A stretch of DNA of 64,000 nucleotides. Source: Phyto melanocephala. Lineage: Eukaryota; Arthropoda; Insecta; Diptera; Rhinophoridae. The stretch lies in the NCBI GenBank assembly GCA_941918925.1, contig OW799233.1, forward strand, positions 123,158,333 through 123,222,332, in the 5' to 3' direction. Each line of letters begins with the position of its first letter. The first letter of the stretch is position 1. Both the position numbers and the translations under genes were made by a program. The notes beneath the pieces were generated by a model, which worked only from the letters and a program-made list of their open reading frames with translations, was not told where the DNA came from and did no database searches. This document shows, piece after piece, positions 35,601-42,009 of this stretch.

Positions 35601-38600
35601 TTGAAAAATCGTTCCATAAACAACTGAGATATGATGAAAAAACCTAGACACCCCGTCTTTTCACACCAATACAAACCTGGATGAATTCCAGTTAAGAGAA
35701 AAAAATTTTTTTATTTATATTTTTTGCTTATTTTTTATATTTTTTGTTTATTTTGTTTATTTTATTTTCTTTTATTTTTTTTATTATTTATTATTTTTTT
35801 TATTTATTTATTTTTTTATTTGTTTTTAATTATTATTTTTTATTTTTTTTTTAACATATGAACGTACTTAAACTCAATTTAAAATTTAACAATGGGATGT
35901 TTTTCAGCGGATAAAATCGTTATAAAGATAATCAAACATATATGTATGTACGTACATGCATGACTACACGTTGTGAAGGGTATATAAGATTCGGCACGGC
36001 CGAATATAGTACTCTTACTGGTTTTTTTAGTTTTCATACAAATAGTAGGTATGTATTTAGTTTAAACAACAGCAAATGAAAATATACCTTAAAATGACTG
36101 AAATTTATTGTCGACTGCGCTTCATAATCTTTCGTTTAGCTCTTTCGAAAACAGTCGAAGATCAAATAAATATAAATTGTAAGTTTTCTTACAGCTCCTT
36201 ATTCGTACTTAATTAAAGTGATATTTTTGTTATACAACTGATTTCAAATTAAAGTTTTGAACTACGTTTCTTTATAGGATTAATAAAATTTCGATATTCC
36301 AGCTGCCTTTTTTTTACAAAAATCTAGATTTAAAATTTATATTCAATTTTGAACGTATTAGGAGTTTAATAGAAAAATTTTTTTTTATATAATATATGGA
36401 TTGCAAATTATTTATTTTTTATTTCAAAGATTAGTTATAATTATTATACATTTTGTATACGAGTAAAATTTATTTAACAAATTTTATTATTATTATTATT
36501 TTTTTTTTTTTTTTTTTTGACACAACTTTATATTCAATATTAATTCAAATGTTTTTCAAATCGTTAGTTAAAAAGAAAATTTAAATTAAATACTAATAAA
36601 CTCATTAGGTGTGTTGATGATGAAATTATAGCTGGTTTCGAAAATGCACTCCACGCGCCTAATAGCGGATAATTTTTTTTTTAGTAATTTTGAAAACTTA
36701 ACACATTATTCATAAAAAATATAGAAGGTGATAAAACAGATTATCTACTAAACTTTAATTTATAAACCTTTTATAAAACTGCTTTATTCTTTTTAACTCA
36801 AATAATTGTAACTTTACAGGAGAAGGTAAAAACGTAATAGAAACCGTATAATCATAATGTATCTTCTTTTGTATTATTGCTTGTGAAACTGTTACTTTTG
36901 ATACTACTGCCTGTCTGTGTCGAGGTGTATTTGTGTTAAATGTATTGCAATCACCGAAAAACTCAATTTCGTAAAAAATACTAGTTAGGGCCTTTATACC
37001 ATCTACCATCGATATATAACTTCGTCATGCCGCTTGTTATTTTTACAGTATTTATTTGTAACCCTATAAAGTATATATAGTTTTAATCCGTATAGACAAC
37101 AGGTGTCGATTTACCATTGTCCGTCCGTGTGAGTGTTGAAATCAACTTTCTGAAGCCCCCATATATTCCACGAACTCGTATGTAGCATCAATTTATCAAA
37201 AATGCTTTCAGTAATTTTGGTATTAAAAATCAGCAATTTCGAATCATTATCGGCTGAGAATTGACAACGAAATTCTACAACAACAAAAACAGGCGGTGTT
37301 GATACACACTAATGCATATATGTATGTATGTATATAATTGAAAAAAAAAAATGTGTAGGTTGTTGTAGTTGTTATTTTTTATACTTATTCAACTGTACGA
37401 ATGTATGAAATGGGAAGTTTTTCGTTTGTTTACTGTACGTTGCACGAATATGATCACACACAACAAAAAAGTATGTATCTACATGATGACATGCCATAAA
37501 TCAACTACATCAAAGATTAGGCATATGTAAATCTGTTTCACAAACAACTTATATGTACATATAGGAAGATTTAGCACCGCCGAATATAGCGCTCTTGTTA
37601 TGATTTAGATCGTTACTGTATACTTGTAACCGATTCCTCACTTTAGTTAATTTTTTGCTCTGTTAGCTTACATTGTGGTTCGTGGAAAAATGTAGTAGGT
37701 TATTATCAAAAACGAACAAAAGTAACCGATTCTAATTTATATATGTGGGTTTGGGGAATGTCGAAGCAGACCACCACTATTTCGTTGCTCTTTTAGACCT
37801 CTTTCACGTTCTAGTGATTTTATTGTTAACTATCGGCATCCATTCCTTCACTGAGTCCCGCGTCAGTACAGGCGTTTTCTTTAGACAACCAAACTATTTC
37901 ACATTTCCGACTTGTGATGGTCGACAGTCCTTCGTAACCGCCAGTATCTTTGTTAGACAGAGGACCCCTAAGCATTTACATTCAATGAGTGCCTACCTCT
38001 CAGTAAAGATACTGATGTCAATATGTCCTTACTGTACATTAATCTGTCCGCTATGAACGTGTAAAGAAGCCCCTCGACCACCTTCACTTGACTCATGTGT
38101 TCTACCCATATCAGAGTCGCTCTAACCTTTTTATGTACGACGTCCAATATTCTACTATGTCCCAGTCAGAGTTGCTAGTAGTACCACTATACCTTGGACT
38201 AGCAATAACACCAAGGCGTGGACACTCGCCCAAGGTAACATGCCCCCTCTGGGGGCCAACTCTAGTTTACAGCAGTATTCATAAAAAATGATCAAAGATT
38301 TATAGAGGGTTTATTAAACTAAATTTCTATGAAAAATTTATTGATAAACTTTTTTTTATGCACACGACAGTTACAGTTTAATTTAATTTATTTAGAAGGT
38401 ATAAAAATTTACAAAAATAAACTTAAGCCAGCAGAGATTTACATAAACATTTTAATTAATTTTTAATATTCAAATATTTAAAAAGTTTTATTTTTGTTTT
38501 ATTTTTTACAAGTTAAACGAAAATTTAATAGCACGCTCCTGTATGCATTTATGTGTTGGTTTAAAAGTATTTTGTTAGATTCTTAGTCCTTTATTTTTTT

Positions 38601-38767
38601 AATAAATTTTCCATTTAATTATTTTTATATGTATGTAAAAAATTTTTGATTTATTTTTGTTAATAATTTTTAATTTATTTCTGTTTATTTTCTCTTCTTT
38701 TTTTTTTTTTTTTCTTTTTTCTAGCGACAACATGCATTTTACGGACTTTGATTCAATGTTATATTAA
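11540..38767 (+). CDS. Stat92E: STAT transcription factor, Stat92E orthologue (10 coding exons)
   Basis: Joining exons 11540..11664, 18508..19425, 19620..19705, 26310..26451, 26550..26667, 28964..29183, 29262..29525, 29630..29815, 29998..30130 and 38725..38767 gives 744 residues with no internal stop. All introns are GT..AG. The protein matches the fly STAT throughout: the STAT N-terminal domain (about 1..125), a coiled coil (about 150..340, ELKNWQRNQALAGNGAPF), the DNA-binding domain (about 340..510, SLPVVVIVHGNQEPQSWATI), the linker, the SH2 domain (about 570..680, Arg618) and Tyr695 in DGYV. In flies this protein is activated by the JAK Hopscotch downstream of Domeless, dimerises and enters the nucleus. 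Four large introns, rich in transposons, spread the gene over 27 kb. An alternative last exon is listed separately. Confidence 0.96.
12060..12502 (+). repeat. Repeat family A fragment joined to a TGTTTTCACAC MITE fragment
   Basis: 12060..12392 is the body half of family A (CATTCCCGGATATTTCCAAA through GGTGAAGGGTA). 12393..12502 is the reverse complement of one end of the element at 41682..42009, finishing GTGTGAAAACAC followed by TA. Confidence 0.65.
13715..14334 (+). mobile_element. Non-autonomous Helitron-like element, copy 2
   Basis: Starts TCTATATATATAAAAGTG after A13714 and ends GCGCGCCGGGATTTTCTAG before T14335. The minisatellite interior is shorter than in copy 1 (about four units), each unit with the GGGC..GCCC palindrome. 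It lies in STAT intron 1 on the sense strand. Confidence 0.88.
14350..15295 (-). pseudogene. Tc1-like transposase relic
   Basis: Minus-strand frames carry broken but recognisable Tc1 pieces: a helix-turn-helix portion near 15140..15290, WIPPQWKNVLWSDL (first catalytic Asp region) near 14900..14960, and NDNDLKHTA (second catalytic Asp region) near 14540..14560. Stops and frameshifts separate them. A Helitron was inserted immediately 5' of the relic at 15303. Confidence 0.7.
15303..16011 (+). mobile_element. Non-autonomous Helitron-like element, copy 3
   Basis: Starts TCTATATATATAAAAGTG after A15302 and ends GCGCGCCGGGTTTGGCTAG before T16012. Internal units of about 115 bp carry the same palindromes. 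The 3' terminal 70 bp are nearly identical to those of copies 1 and 5. Confidence 0.88.
16195..16315. mobile_element. Short MITE, ACGGCCTTATGCATAA family
   Basis: A 121 bp palindromic element: ACGGCCTTATGCATAATAAC at the left and its complement ending GCATAAAGCCGT at the right. Related copies are at about 23554..23664, 39135..39225 and 46161..46674. No coding capacity. Confidence 0.8.
16830..17590 (-). mobile_element. 5'-truncated non-LTR retrotransposon (LINE)
   Basis: Minus strand. The RNase H and C-terminal region of ORF2 is followed by a 3' end containing AACCTAACCTAACCTGACC. The element is truncated at the 5' side, as is usual after incomplete reverse transcription. Confidence 0.8.
16986..17561 (-). 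pseudogene. LINE ORF2 C-terminus: RNase H plus zinc-knuckle tail
   Basis: An open frame of 191 residues. IWIPSHHGLIGNEKADKLSK (residues 20..39) is the end of an RNase H domain, with its conserved His and the Asp of the ADKL motif. The tail CRACEEEDETLVHYLCHCP (about 134..152) is the Cys/His motif seen at the end of I-, R1- and LOA-type ORF2 proteins. Endonuclease and reverse transcriptase are missing, so this is a 5'-truncated copy and cannot act alone. The frame is otherwise uninterrupted, which suggests a recent insertion. Confidence 0.85.
18508..19425 (+). CDS. Stat92E: Stat92E coding exon 2
   Basis: The largest exon, residues 42..348. It covers the rest of the N-terminal domain, a Gly/Ser/Thr-rich linker (about residues 110..150, including GINGSGGGSASML) and the coiled coil, ending in QPPQVMKTNTR. 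The linker is unlike the Drosophila one as I recall it, while AGNGAPF..LDDIQRC and QPPQVMKTNTR are conserved. The acceptor is ATTCCAG and the donor GTAAAT. Confidence 0.95.
19620..19705 (+). CDS. Stat92E: Stat92E coding exon 3
   Basis: Residues 348..377, FAAAVRWLIGPQLGI followed by VECIILSG, the start of the STAT DNA-binding domain. Bordered by TTATAG and GTAAGT. The intron before it is only 194 bp, while the one after it is 6604 bp. Confidence 0.95.
20005..20522 (-). repeat. Dispersed repeat family A, divergent copy
   Basis: Reverse orientation. It carries GTGAAATTTCTACAA-like phrases, GGGGAGTCGATTTAGCATTG, GGTGAAGGGTAATATC and a degenerate hairpin end before AAAGCACTCTTACTTG. Its middle matches the subfamily seen at 54.3 and 63.5 kb (CGGTCACTAACGGGTAAAGT). 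Confidence 0.65.
20842..21707 (-). mobile_element. Internally deleted DD41D mariner (rosa-like)
   Basis: Inverted ends TCGGGTGTCCCAATTAGAAC and its right-hand counterpart TCGGGTGTCCCAACTAGAAC are flanked by TA (20840..20841 and 21708..21709). The element is 866 bp, shorter than a full mariner because the middle of the transposase gene is missing. Confidence 0.88.
20944..21630 (-). pseudogene. DD41D mariner transposase, deleted and frameshifted
   Basis: Three pieces on the minus strand. An N-terminal piece (TNEQRILIVKLFYQNGEF, about 21560..21620) shifts frame into AATVRKLRSS. That piece is joined by a deletion directly to HFHLDGFVNRQNCRIWG, which removes the first catalytic Asp. After a second frameshift near 21340 comes EMWFQQDGATCHTA..CDLTPLDFFLWG. 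There are 41 residues between the last two catalytic Asp residues, hence the DD41D lineage. The C-terminus GGHLHDILFHT is intact. It is not functional. Confidence 0.85.
23554..23664. mobile_element. Degraded MITE, ACGGCCTTATGCATAA family
   Basis: ACGGCATTATGCATAATAAC at the left and GCACACAGTTTGTTATTAT at the right match the 121 bp element at 16195. The right end is lost after about 23664. Confidence 0.65.
24025..25421 (+). mobile_element. Harbinger-like element inserted in the Tc1 relic
   Basis: Inverted ends CCCATGTTCTGTAACT near 24030 and its complement near 25402..25415 (outermost bases diverged). It carries an N-terminal HARBI1-like frame. I could not fix the target duplication. Its TIR resembles that of the small palindromes at 39444..39560 and 60936..61071. 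Confidence 0.6.
24266..24571 (+). pseudogene. PIF/Harbinger transposase N-terminal fragment
   Basis: A 101-residue frame. DPFDRFRELYRLSRSSAMVL (residues about 31..50) followed by LLEEMSPFM fits the N-terminal helical region of HARBI1-like nucleases, where a phrase of the type FRELYRLSK..V..L...L is typical. The frame loses similarity after residue about 80, and the catalytic DDE part is absent, so this is a truncated relic. PIF/Harbinger elements insert at TAA/TTA, which links it to the TAA-flanked MITEs in this window. Confidence 0.65.
26078..26208. mobile_element. 131 bp palindromic MITE
   Basis: GGGGCCGAATTACGGCATTC at the left has its complement at the right end (GAATGCCGTAATTCGGCCCC), and the arms extend to about 35 bp with CGTGATCGAAAT. 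No clear target duplication. It is 100 bp upstream of exon 4. Confidence 0.85.
26310..26451 (+). CDS. Stat92E: Stat92E coding exon 4
   Basis: Residues 377..424, from AQAQRHSAQRTMPEPSS to VFSASF, within the DNA-binding domain. SSGEIVNNIGTMEY and VFSASF match the fly protein. The less conserved start is Ser/Gln/Pro-rich. Borders are TTAACAG and GTATGT. Confidence 0.95.
26550..26667 (+). CDS. Stat92E: Stat92E coding exon 5
   Basis: Residues 424..463, MQLKKIKRAEKKGTESVMDE and onward to VNDYRIR, a core part of the DNA-binding domain and nearly identical to Drosophila. The acceptor is TTTTCAG and the donor GTAAGT. Intron 5 follows (2296 bp). Confidence 0.96.
27066..27150 (+). repeat. tRNA-like SINE head (candidate)
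   Basis: GGTTCGATTCC is a perfect Pol III B box. About 50 bp upstream, CTGGGCTAGTATTATAG resembles an A box. The tRNA fold is poor (weak T stem, no acceptor stem), and the sequence runs on into AT-rich DNA, so it reads as a tRNA-derived SINE or a tRNA pseudogene rather than a working tRNA. Confidence 0.5.
27214..27609. repeat. Perfect 186 bp inverted repeat with 24 bp spacer in STAT intron 5
   Basis: The left arm 27214..27399 and right arm 27424..27609 are exact reverse complements as far as I can check base by base. The arms carry CTGATGATGCTACACAAAGA in one strand sense. Transcribed with the STAT pre-mRNA, it would fold into a 186 bp duplex. A 15 bp direct repeat TATATAAATCTTAAT (27164..27178 and 28264..28278) brackets this block together with the MITE at its right. 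Confidence 0.93.
27609..28263. mobile_element. 655 bp MITE with TA target duplication
   Basis: Inverted ends TCGCACTTGATCAACAAGAG (extended through GGTATTAACTCAAAATTTTT) lie at both sides, flanked by TA at 27607..27608 and 28264..28265. The interior repeats AACTCAAAAT/GAGTTAA and GGGTCACA words. It has no coding capacity. It sits exactly at the edge of the long inverted repeat. Confidence 0.88.
28516..28896. mobile_element. 381 bp MITE, GGGCCAATTCAAAGT ends
   Basis: GGGCCAATTCAAAGT at the left and its complement at the right, flanked by a 3 bp AGA duplication (28513..28515 and 28897..28899). TCTCTCAGAGAGAAT is repeated in its middle. It ends 67 bp before exon 6. The frame 28529..28798 lies wholly inside it and is not a gene. 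Confidence 0.82.
28964..29183 (+). CDS. Stat92E: Stat92E coding exon 6
   Basis: Residues 464..537, VWTISLPVVVIVHGNQEPQS then WATITWDNAFSDIVREPF, the most conserved stretch of the DNA-binding domain, running into the linker domain. The acceptor is GGATTAG and the donor GTAAGT. Confidence 0.96.
29262..29525 (+). CDS. Stat92E: Stat92E coding exon 7 (linker and SH2)
   Basis: Residues 537..625. ISWAQFCKEPLPDRSFTFWD leads into the SH2 domain WFFAIMKLTKDHLLSLWKAG and GTFLLRFSDSELG. Arg618 in LLRFSDS is the phosphotyrosine-binding arginine of SH2 domains. The splice falls inside the Gly codon right after the motif. Confidence 0.97.
29630..29815 (+). CDS. Stat92E: Stat92E coding exon 8 (SH2, second half)
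   Basis: Residues 625..687, GGITVGFVTEQSSVLMLSPW, TARDLNIRGLADRIHDIE and DEAFGEFYTQRMG. The FGEFY segment immediately precedes the phosphotyrosine tail in fly STAT. The acceptor is ACTGCAG and the donor GTATGT. A frame reading through the donor adds only intron sequence. Confidence 0.95.
29998..30130 (+). CDS. Stat92E: Stat92E coding exon 9 (phosphotyrosine tail)
   Basis: Residues 687..731, DENARRDGYVPNTIRVNV and onward to HDMQMA. Tyr695 in GYV aligns with the conserved STAT tail tyrosine that binds the partner SH2 domain after JAK phosphorylation. The donor GTAAGT at 30131 must join a last exon, and two compatible ones are visible (30643 and 38725). Confidence 0.94.
30643..30742 (+). CDS. 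Stat92E: Stat92E alternative last exon (10A)
   Basis: Joined to exon 9 it reads in frame for 33 residues to a stop: an Asn run, then DLDIYTNGINDTTVDWDMMC and IL, giving a 763-residue protein. The acceptor AG (30641..30642) is the first AG after a 199 bp AG-free stretch (30442..30640) that contains a long pyrimidine tract, as expected for a distant branch point. AATAAA polyadenylation signals follow at 30910 and 31197. The acidic-hydrophobic ending resembles a STAT activation tail. This is inference without transcript data. Confidence 0.62.
30910..31202 (+). terminator. Stat92E: Candidate polyadenylation signals for the short STAT form
   Basis: AATAAA occurs at 30910..30915 and 31197..31202, 170 to 460 bp after the stop of alternative exon 10A, with T/GT-rich DNA after each. 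The motif is common in AT-rich DNA, so this only shows that such a transcript could be processed. Confidence 0.35.
31803..32510 (+). mobile_element. Non-autonomous Helitron-like element, copy 4
   Basis: Starts TCTATCTATATACATATATA after A31802 and ends CGCGCTCCGGGCTTTTCTAG before T32511. Internal units of about 115 bp carry the GGGCAGGGCCACGCCC palindrome. It is more diverged than the other copies, so probably older. Confidence 0.84.
32860..33340 (-). pseudogene. mariner (DD34D) transposase relic
   Basis: Minus strand. CDEKWIL, the hallmark of the first catalytic Asp of mariner transposases, is readable near 33265..33285. It is followed by KNPDV and by frameshifted PTNQLN..TQ text that fits the next mariner block. 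Stops interrupt every frame. GGGTGGTCCATTAAAAACGC near 32861 may be a terminal repeat. Confidence 0.6.
33613..34210 (-). mobile_element. Second Helitron-like family, one copy
   Basis: On the minus strand it starts TCTATATATATAAAAATCAT and ends GTACCGGGCGGCTAA, lying between A and T as Helitrons do. The first bases match the other family, but the body differs: it has no GGGC..GCCC minisatellite and contains the phrase GGATTTTGTGCAAACTTCAC. A related phrase occurs at 20735..20770. Confidence 0.72.
35365..36022 (-). repeat. Dispersed repeat family A, copy in intron 9
   Basis: Reverse orientation, near full length. TTTTTATACCCTTCACAGTG is at the left, then the body, a T-rich tract (35700..35850), and TTCGGCACGGCCGAA before TAGTACTCTTACTGG at the right. 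Confidence 0.75.
36985..37605 (-). repeat. Dispersed repeat family A, diverged copy
   Basis: GGCCTTTATACCATCTACCA at the left, the body with GTCCGTCCGTGTGAGTGTTG, and a worn hairpin end CACCGCCGAATATAGCGCTC at the right. Older than most other copies. Confidence 0.6.
37740..38290. other. Block of less AT-rich DNA of unknown nature
   Basis: Visibly richer in G/C than its surroundings. An open frame of 103 codons lies at 37745..38056 (+) and another of 67 at 38088..38291 (+), but neither resembles a protein I know, and minus-strand frames are broken. It looks like a decayed retroelement or transposon interior. It is not assigned to the STAT gene. Confidence 0.4.
38725..38767 (+). CDS. Stat92E: Stat92E last coding exon (10B)
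   Basis: Adds NDNMHFTDFDSMLY and a TAA stop. The acceptor follows a run of more than 20 T (TTTTTTCTAG). TDFDSML is like the C-terminal activation motif of STATs (Drosophila has ADFDTI near its end, and mammalian STAT1 has a DSMM-type motif), which supports this as a real terminal exon even though it lies 8.6 kb away. Confidence 0.85.
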
Positions 38768-39420
38768 TAAACGCAATTTAATTTTTAATTATATTCTATA
38801 TATACATACATACATACTTTTTAATGTTTTATCTATTTTATATTCTTTGTTGCTATAACAAGTATATACACACTCTACGTACCGATTTAATTGTACCGAA
38901 TGGAAGGAACTACTTTGTAAATGTTATATGAGCCGTTAATTTTAAAAGTTTTTAAGTCTATTTTTTAAAAAAATAAATTAAAGTTAATGTTACCAATTCT
39001 ATGTAATCTTTTAATTTAAAAAAAAATTAGTCTAATATCTATAAAATTGCTATGACTTAAATTGACTTAAACAAATTTGCCAGTTAACAAAATGAGAATT
39101 TTTTTTTTTTTTATAATTTAAATAAAAAAATTTAACGGCCTTATTTATAATAAGAAAATATGTGCTAACTAACCACCTGCTAGCAGTTAGCACACAGTTT
39201 CTAGTTATGACTAATGATGCTCCTAGTATATAAGATCGAATGGACTTCAAAAACAATTTTAAAAATAAACGGCTTATATGCATGCATATGTAACAATAGG
39301 AATAAATGCAATTGGGAAAAATCTATATCAAAGAAAATATTTATACACAAATAAAATACAAGTAAAGAAAAAACAAACACAATTTATAAATGTGCACTTT
39401 AAATGTGAATAAATAAAAAT
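38768..39420 (+). other. Stat92E: STAT 3' untranslated region and flank
   Basis: AT-rich, with several AATAAA words (for example near 38970 and 39300) that could end the long transcript. A decayed MITE of the ACGGCCTTAT family lies at about 39135..39225. Confidence 0.45.
39135..39225. mobile_element. Degraded MITE, ACGGCCTTAT family
   Basis: ACGGCCTTATTTATAATAAG at the left, and GTTAGCACACAGTTTCTAGT near the right, correspond to the 121 bp element at 16195. The right terminus is eroded. Confidence 0.6.
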
Positions 39421-39443
39421 AAAAATAAAACGAAATATTCTCT

Positions 39444-39560
39444 CATGTTCTGCATTCCGAGTGAAATTAAATTGATCGGAATTGCCATCGCATTGTTGTT
39501 ATAAACAATAACACTCCAATGGCAATGCTGAGTGATTTAATTTCACCCAGAATGCAGAAT
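39444..39560. mobile_element. Palindromic MITE, TGTTCTGCATTCCGAGTGAA family
   Basis: About 117 bp, nearly a full palindrome: CATGTTCTGCATTCCGAGTG at the left and CACCCAGAATGCAGAATA at the right. Relatives are at about 42744..42847, 46887..46979 and 60936..61071. Confidence 0.78.
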
Positions 39561-40749
39561 AATAGGCGATTTTAAATTTTTGTCACTTAATGGACATTTT
39601 AATAAAAAAAAGAATAAAACTCTAGCGTCTAGACTTCAAACTGCAAAAGAAGTAAAAAAAACTTGAATTAATTATAGAAATTTTTAATGGTGAATTACTT
39701 TAAATATGTTTGAAACAATTTTGCATACTCTATTGTAAATCCCTTAGAAATCCCACATGTATTTCGTTAATAATATAAATTTCTATATAATAAAAGCGAA
39801 AAGTAAATTAAACAATTATTTTTAAATATAATATAGTTTTGTCCCCTCTATTTAAAATTAAAGTTTTTACGAAATATTAAATTTGTATAATTTTCTTAAT
39901 AAAACAAAAACTTTTAATAAAAACAAAAGAAAACAAAAAACAATACAAAGATTTGTTATTCATTTAATAGCCTACAAAGGCAGTGTTAGTCAATGTCGGG
40001 AAGGCTTAGCAAAATTGCTGTCGATTAATTTTTGGAATATAAAAAAAAATGTTCTAAATATATAGAAACTTGTCCATAAGTCTTGATCAATAGAAAATTT
40101 AAGATAATCTTTAGACTTGTAAAGATTTTTGAATAAACTTCCAAAAGAAAACTACGAAAATAAATTTCTGCTGATACTTTCTAACCATTACTACTGATCA
40201 ATTTTAAACCAGCCAATGTATGATCTATGATGTTGACATTTTGCCTGTGTGTGTCATTGAAAAAACGGGACCCTCGGAAAACCCGAGTGGGCTATGCCTT
40301 CGGGCGGCTGCCGGATCTAACCTAACCTCTTGTCATTGAAAAACATCTTGTTTCCTTAAAACCATTGACTATTTATTTTGATATTTCTTGGCTACACGTT
40401 TGTAACTTTTTTCATTTATATTATTGTAAAATTTTTAATATTGGGGAATAGGCAGTTCTGAAAGATCTAAGCCCCCCTATATCACCTCTAGAAGTATTAT
40501 ATTTTTTTACACAAGACTATTTTATTGGCGAGTGAAATCGAAAAAGTGTGTTACACGTTTTGCGTCTTAATTTTTTTTGATCGAGTTATCTTTGAAAAAT
40601 ATTTAAGTTATTGTTTTTATTTTGTTGTGAACTTGATCAAAATAAGTAACGAAAAAAAAGTACGTGCTTAAATAATTTGTATATAAACAACAAAAGGTCA
40701 ACAATACTTATTTAACATTATTTAAAATTTCAAAACAAATTAAAATAGG
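39561..40749. other. Intergenic AT-rich DNA
   Basis: No gene. A short GC-rich piece at 40265..40330 (TGCCTTCGGGCGGCTGCCGG then ATCTAACCTAACC) looks like the 3' tip of a LINE. Confidence 0.45.
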
Positions 40750-41470
40750 TAAAACAGTATCAGGTAATTCGGACATTAAAAGGAAATTTGGTTCGGGAAT
40801 TAAAAGCTTGTTGAAAGGAGTTGCAACACTTCTGGTAGAAAAGCAGCGCGGTTAGCTTAGTGCTTTGACTATTTGGAGCGATAAGTTAAAACTTGAAAAT
40901 GTACAAAGTCCAAAGTTTCAGACAGGAATGATGCGAAAAATTTAGAAGCCAAAAATAGGACACAAAAATTTAAATCAAATTTTATACAAAAATACTCCTG
41001 TTGTATAAAGGATGACGAAACGTATGCACTGGCGCAACATTTATATAATACGAATGCTGTAGGAAATGTTGAAAATAAGTCTGAATTCGAAAGCAGACAA
41101 AATTTCCAAAAACATTCTTGTTATGGCAAGCTTTATGCAGTTGCGTTAAAAGAAGCAAGTGATTTGTTACAGTGGGCTTTATAAATACCAAATTATAAGT
41201 CAAAGAATGTTTGCAAAAAATGCTTCTTTCTTTTATAAGAGATCACAATGTGTCCACATAGTTTTTGTACCCAGAGAGGTCAATCCTCAAAGGCCAGTGG
41301 AGAGATACTGGGCTCTGGGGAATAAAAAATTACAGAGCACAGAAAAGTTGTCCCAAAACATGAAAGATTTTAAAGAGAGATGGTAAAACTGTTCCAAAAA
41401 TTGACTGAAGCAACTATTAAATCTCTAATGGAAGGGTTTTCGAAAAGACTCCTCGAATTCATAAGTAGTG
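40750..41470 (+). pseudogene. Tc1/mariner-superfamily transposase relic
   Basis: In broken frames the plus strand reads SGNSDIKRKFGSGIKSLLKG (helix-turn-helix region), KECLQKMLLSFIRDHNVST (before the second catalytic Asp), then PQRPVERYWALGNKKLQSTE and KLSQNMKDFKERW. The RPxExxWA motif marks the third catalytic residue. Several frameshifts and stops. No terminal repeats were recognised. Confidence 0.62.
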
Positions 41471-41681
41471 GTTATTCAAACTAAAAAAGTTGTATTTTTC
41501 AGTGACCTGCAATATAATATCAAATAAATTAAAGATAAATCAAAACGCTAATATTGACCGCTTCCAAATTATTTCAAACTCACTCCTAAGTAACTTTTTT
41601 TTATTAAAGGGGCTGTATGTATGTGATCACCCCGGCAAAAAAGGTATTTGGCGTTACTTTTATGTAATCTTCACTGTAATA

Positions 41682-42009
41682 GTGTTTTCACACTTACGGT
41701 TTTTATACAAAATTTCGTTTTAACGTTAAATCCAATCATTAAAACCTGTTTTTACCATACAAAATAATTTCGTTAAAACCATCTTAAAACCTTTTTTGAT
41801 TTGATTTTAAGTAGATTTATGAAATACAACCTTGTTTTCGTTGAACTTATTGCAGTGCTGCCAAGTTTAAAAGATTTATTTACAGAAAATAAAATAATTT
41901 AAATTTAAGATTTGTTAGTTTGTTAATTGTTAAAATTTATTTTTAGAGTTTTAAAACAAAAAACCAATTTTTAATAGTTGTAATAAACTTTAGGTGGGTG
42001 TGAAAACAC
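41682..42009. mobile_element. MITE with GTGTTTTCACAC ends
   Basis: 328 bp. GTGTTTTCACACTTACGG at the left and GGTGGGTGTGAAAACAC at the right, flanked by TA (41680..41681 and 42010..42011). Fragments of the same family are at 5045..5218 and 12393..12502, so it is multicopy. Confidence 0.78.

Larger units (their letters stand above)
30131..38724 (+). other. Stat92E: Stat92E intron 9, transposon-rich
   Basis: GT..AG intron of 8.6 kb (or the 3' flank of the short form ending at 30742). It contains two Helitron-like elements, a mariner relic, two family A copies and an unexplained less AT-rich block at 37740..38290. 30743..31800, 34211..35364 and 36023..36980 show only AT-rich DNA. Confidence 0.8.

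Noticed and set aside
37745..38056. 103-codon frame as a new protein-coding gene
   Set aside because: No recognisable domain, no splice or start context, and it lies in a STAT intron. Kept only as an unexplained block.
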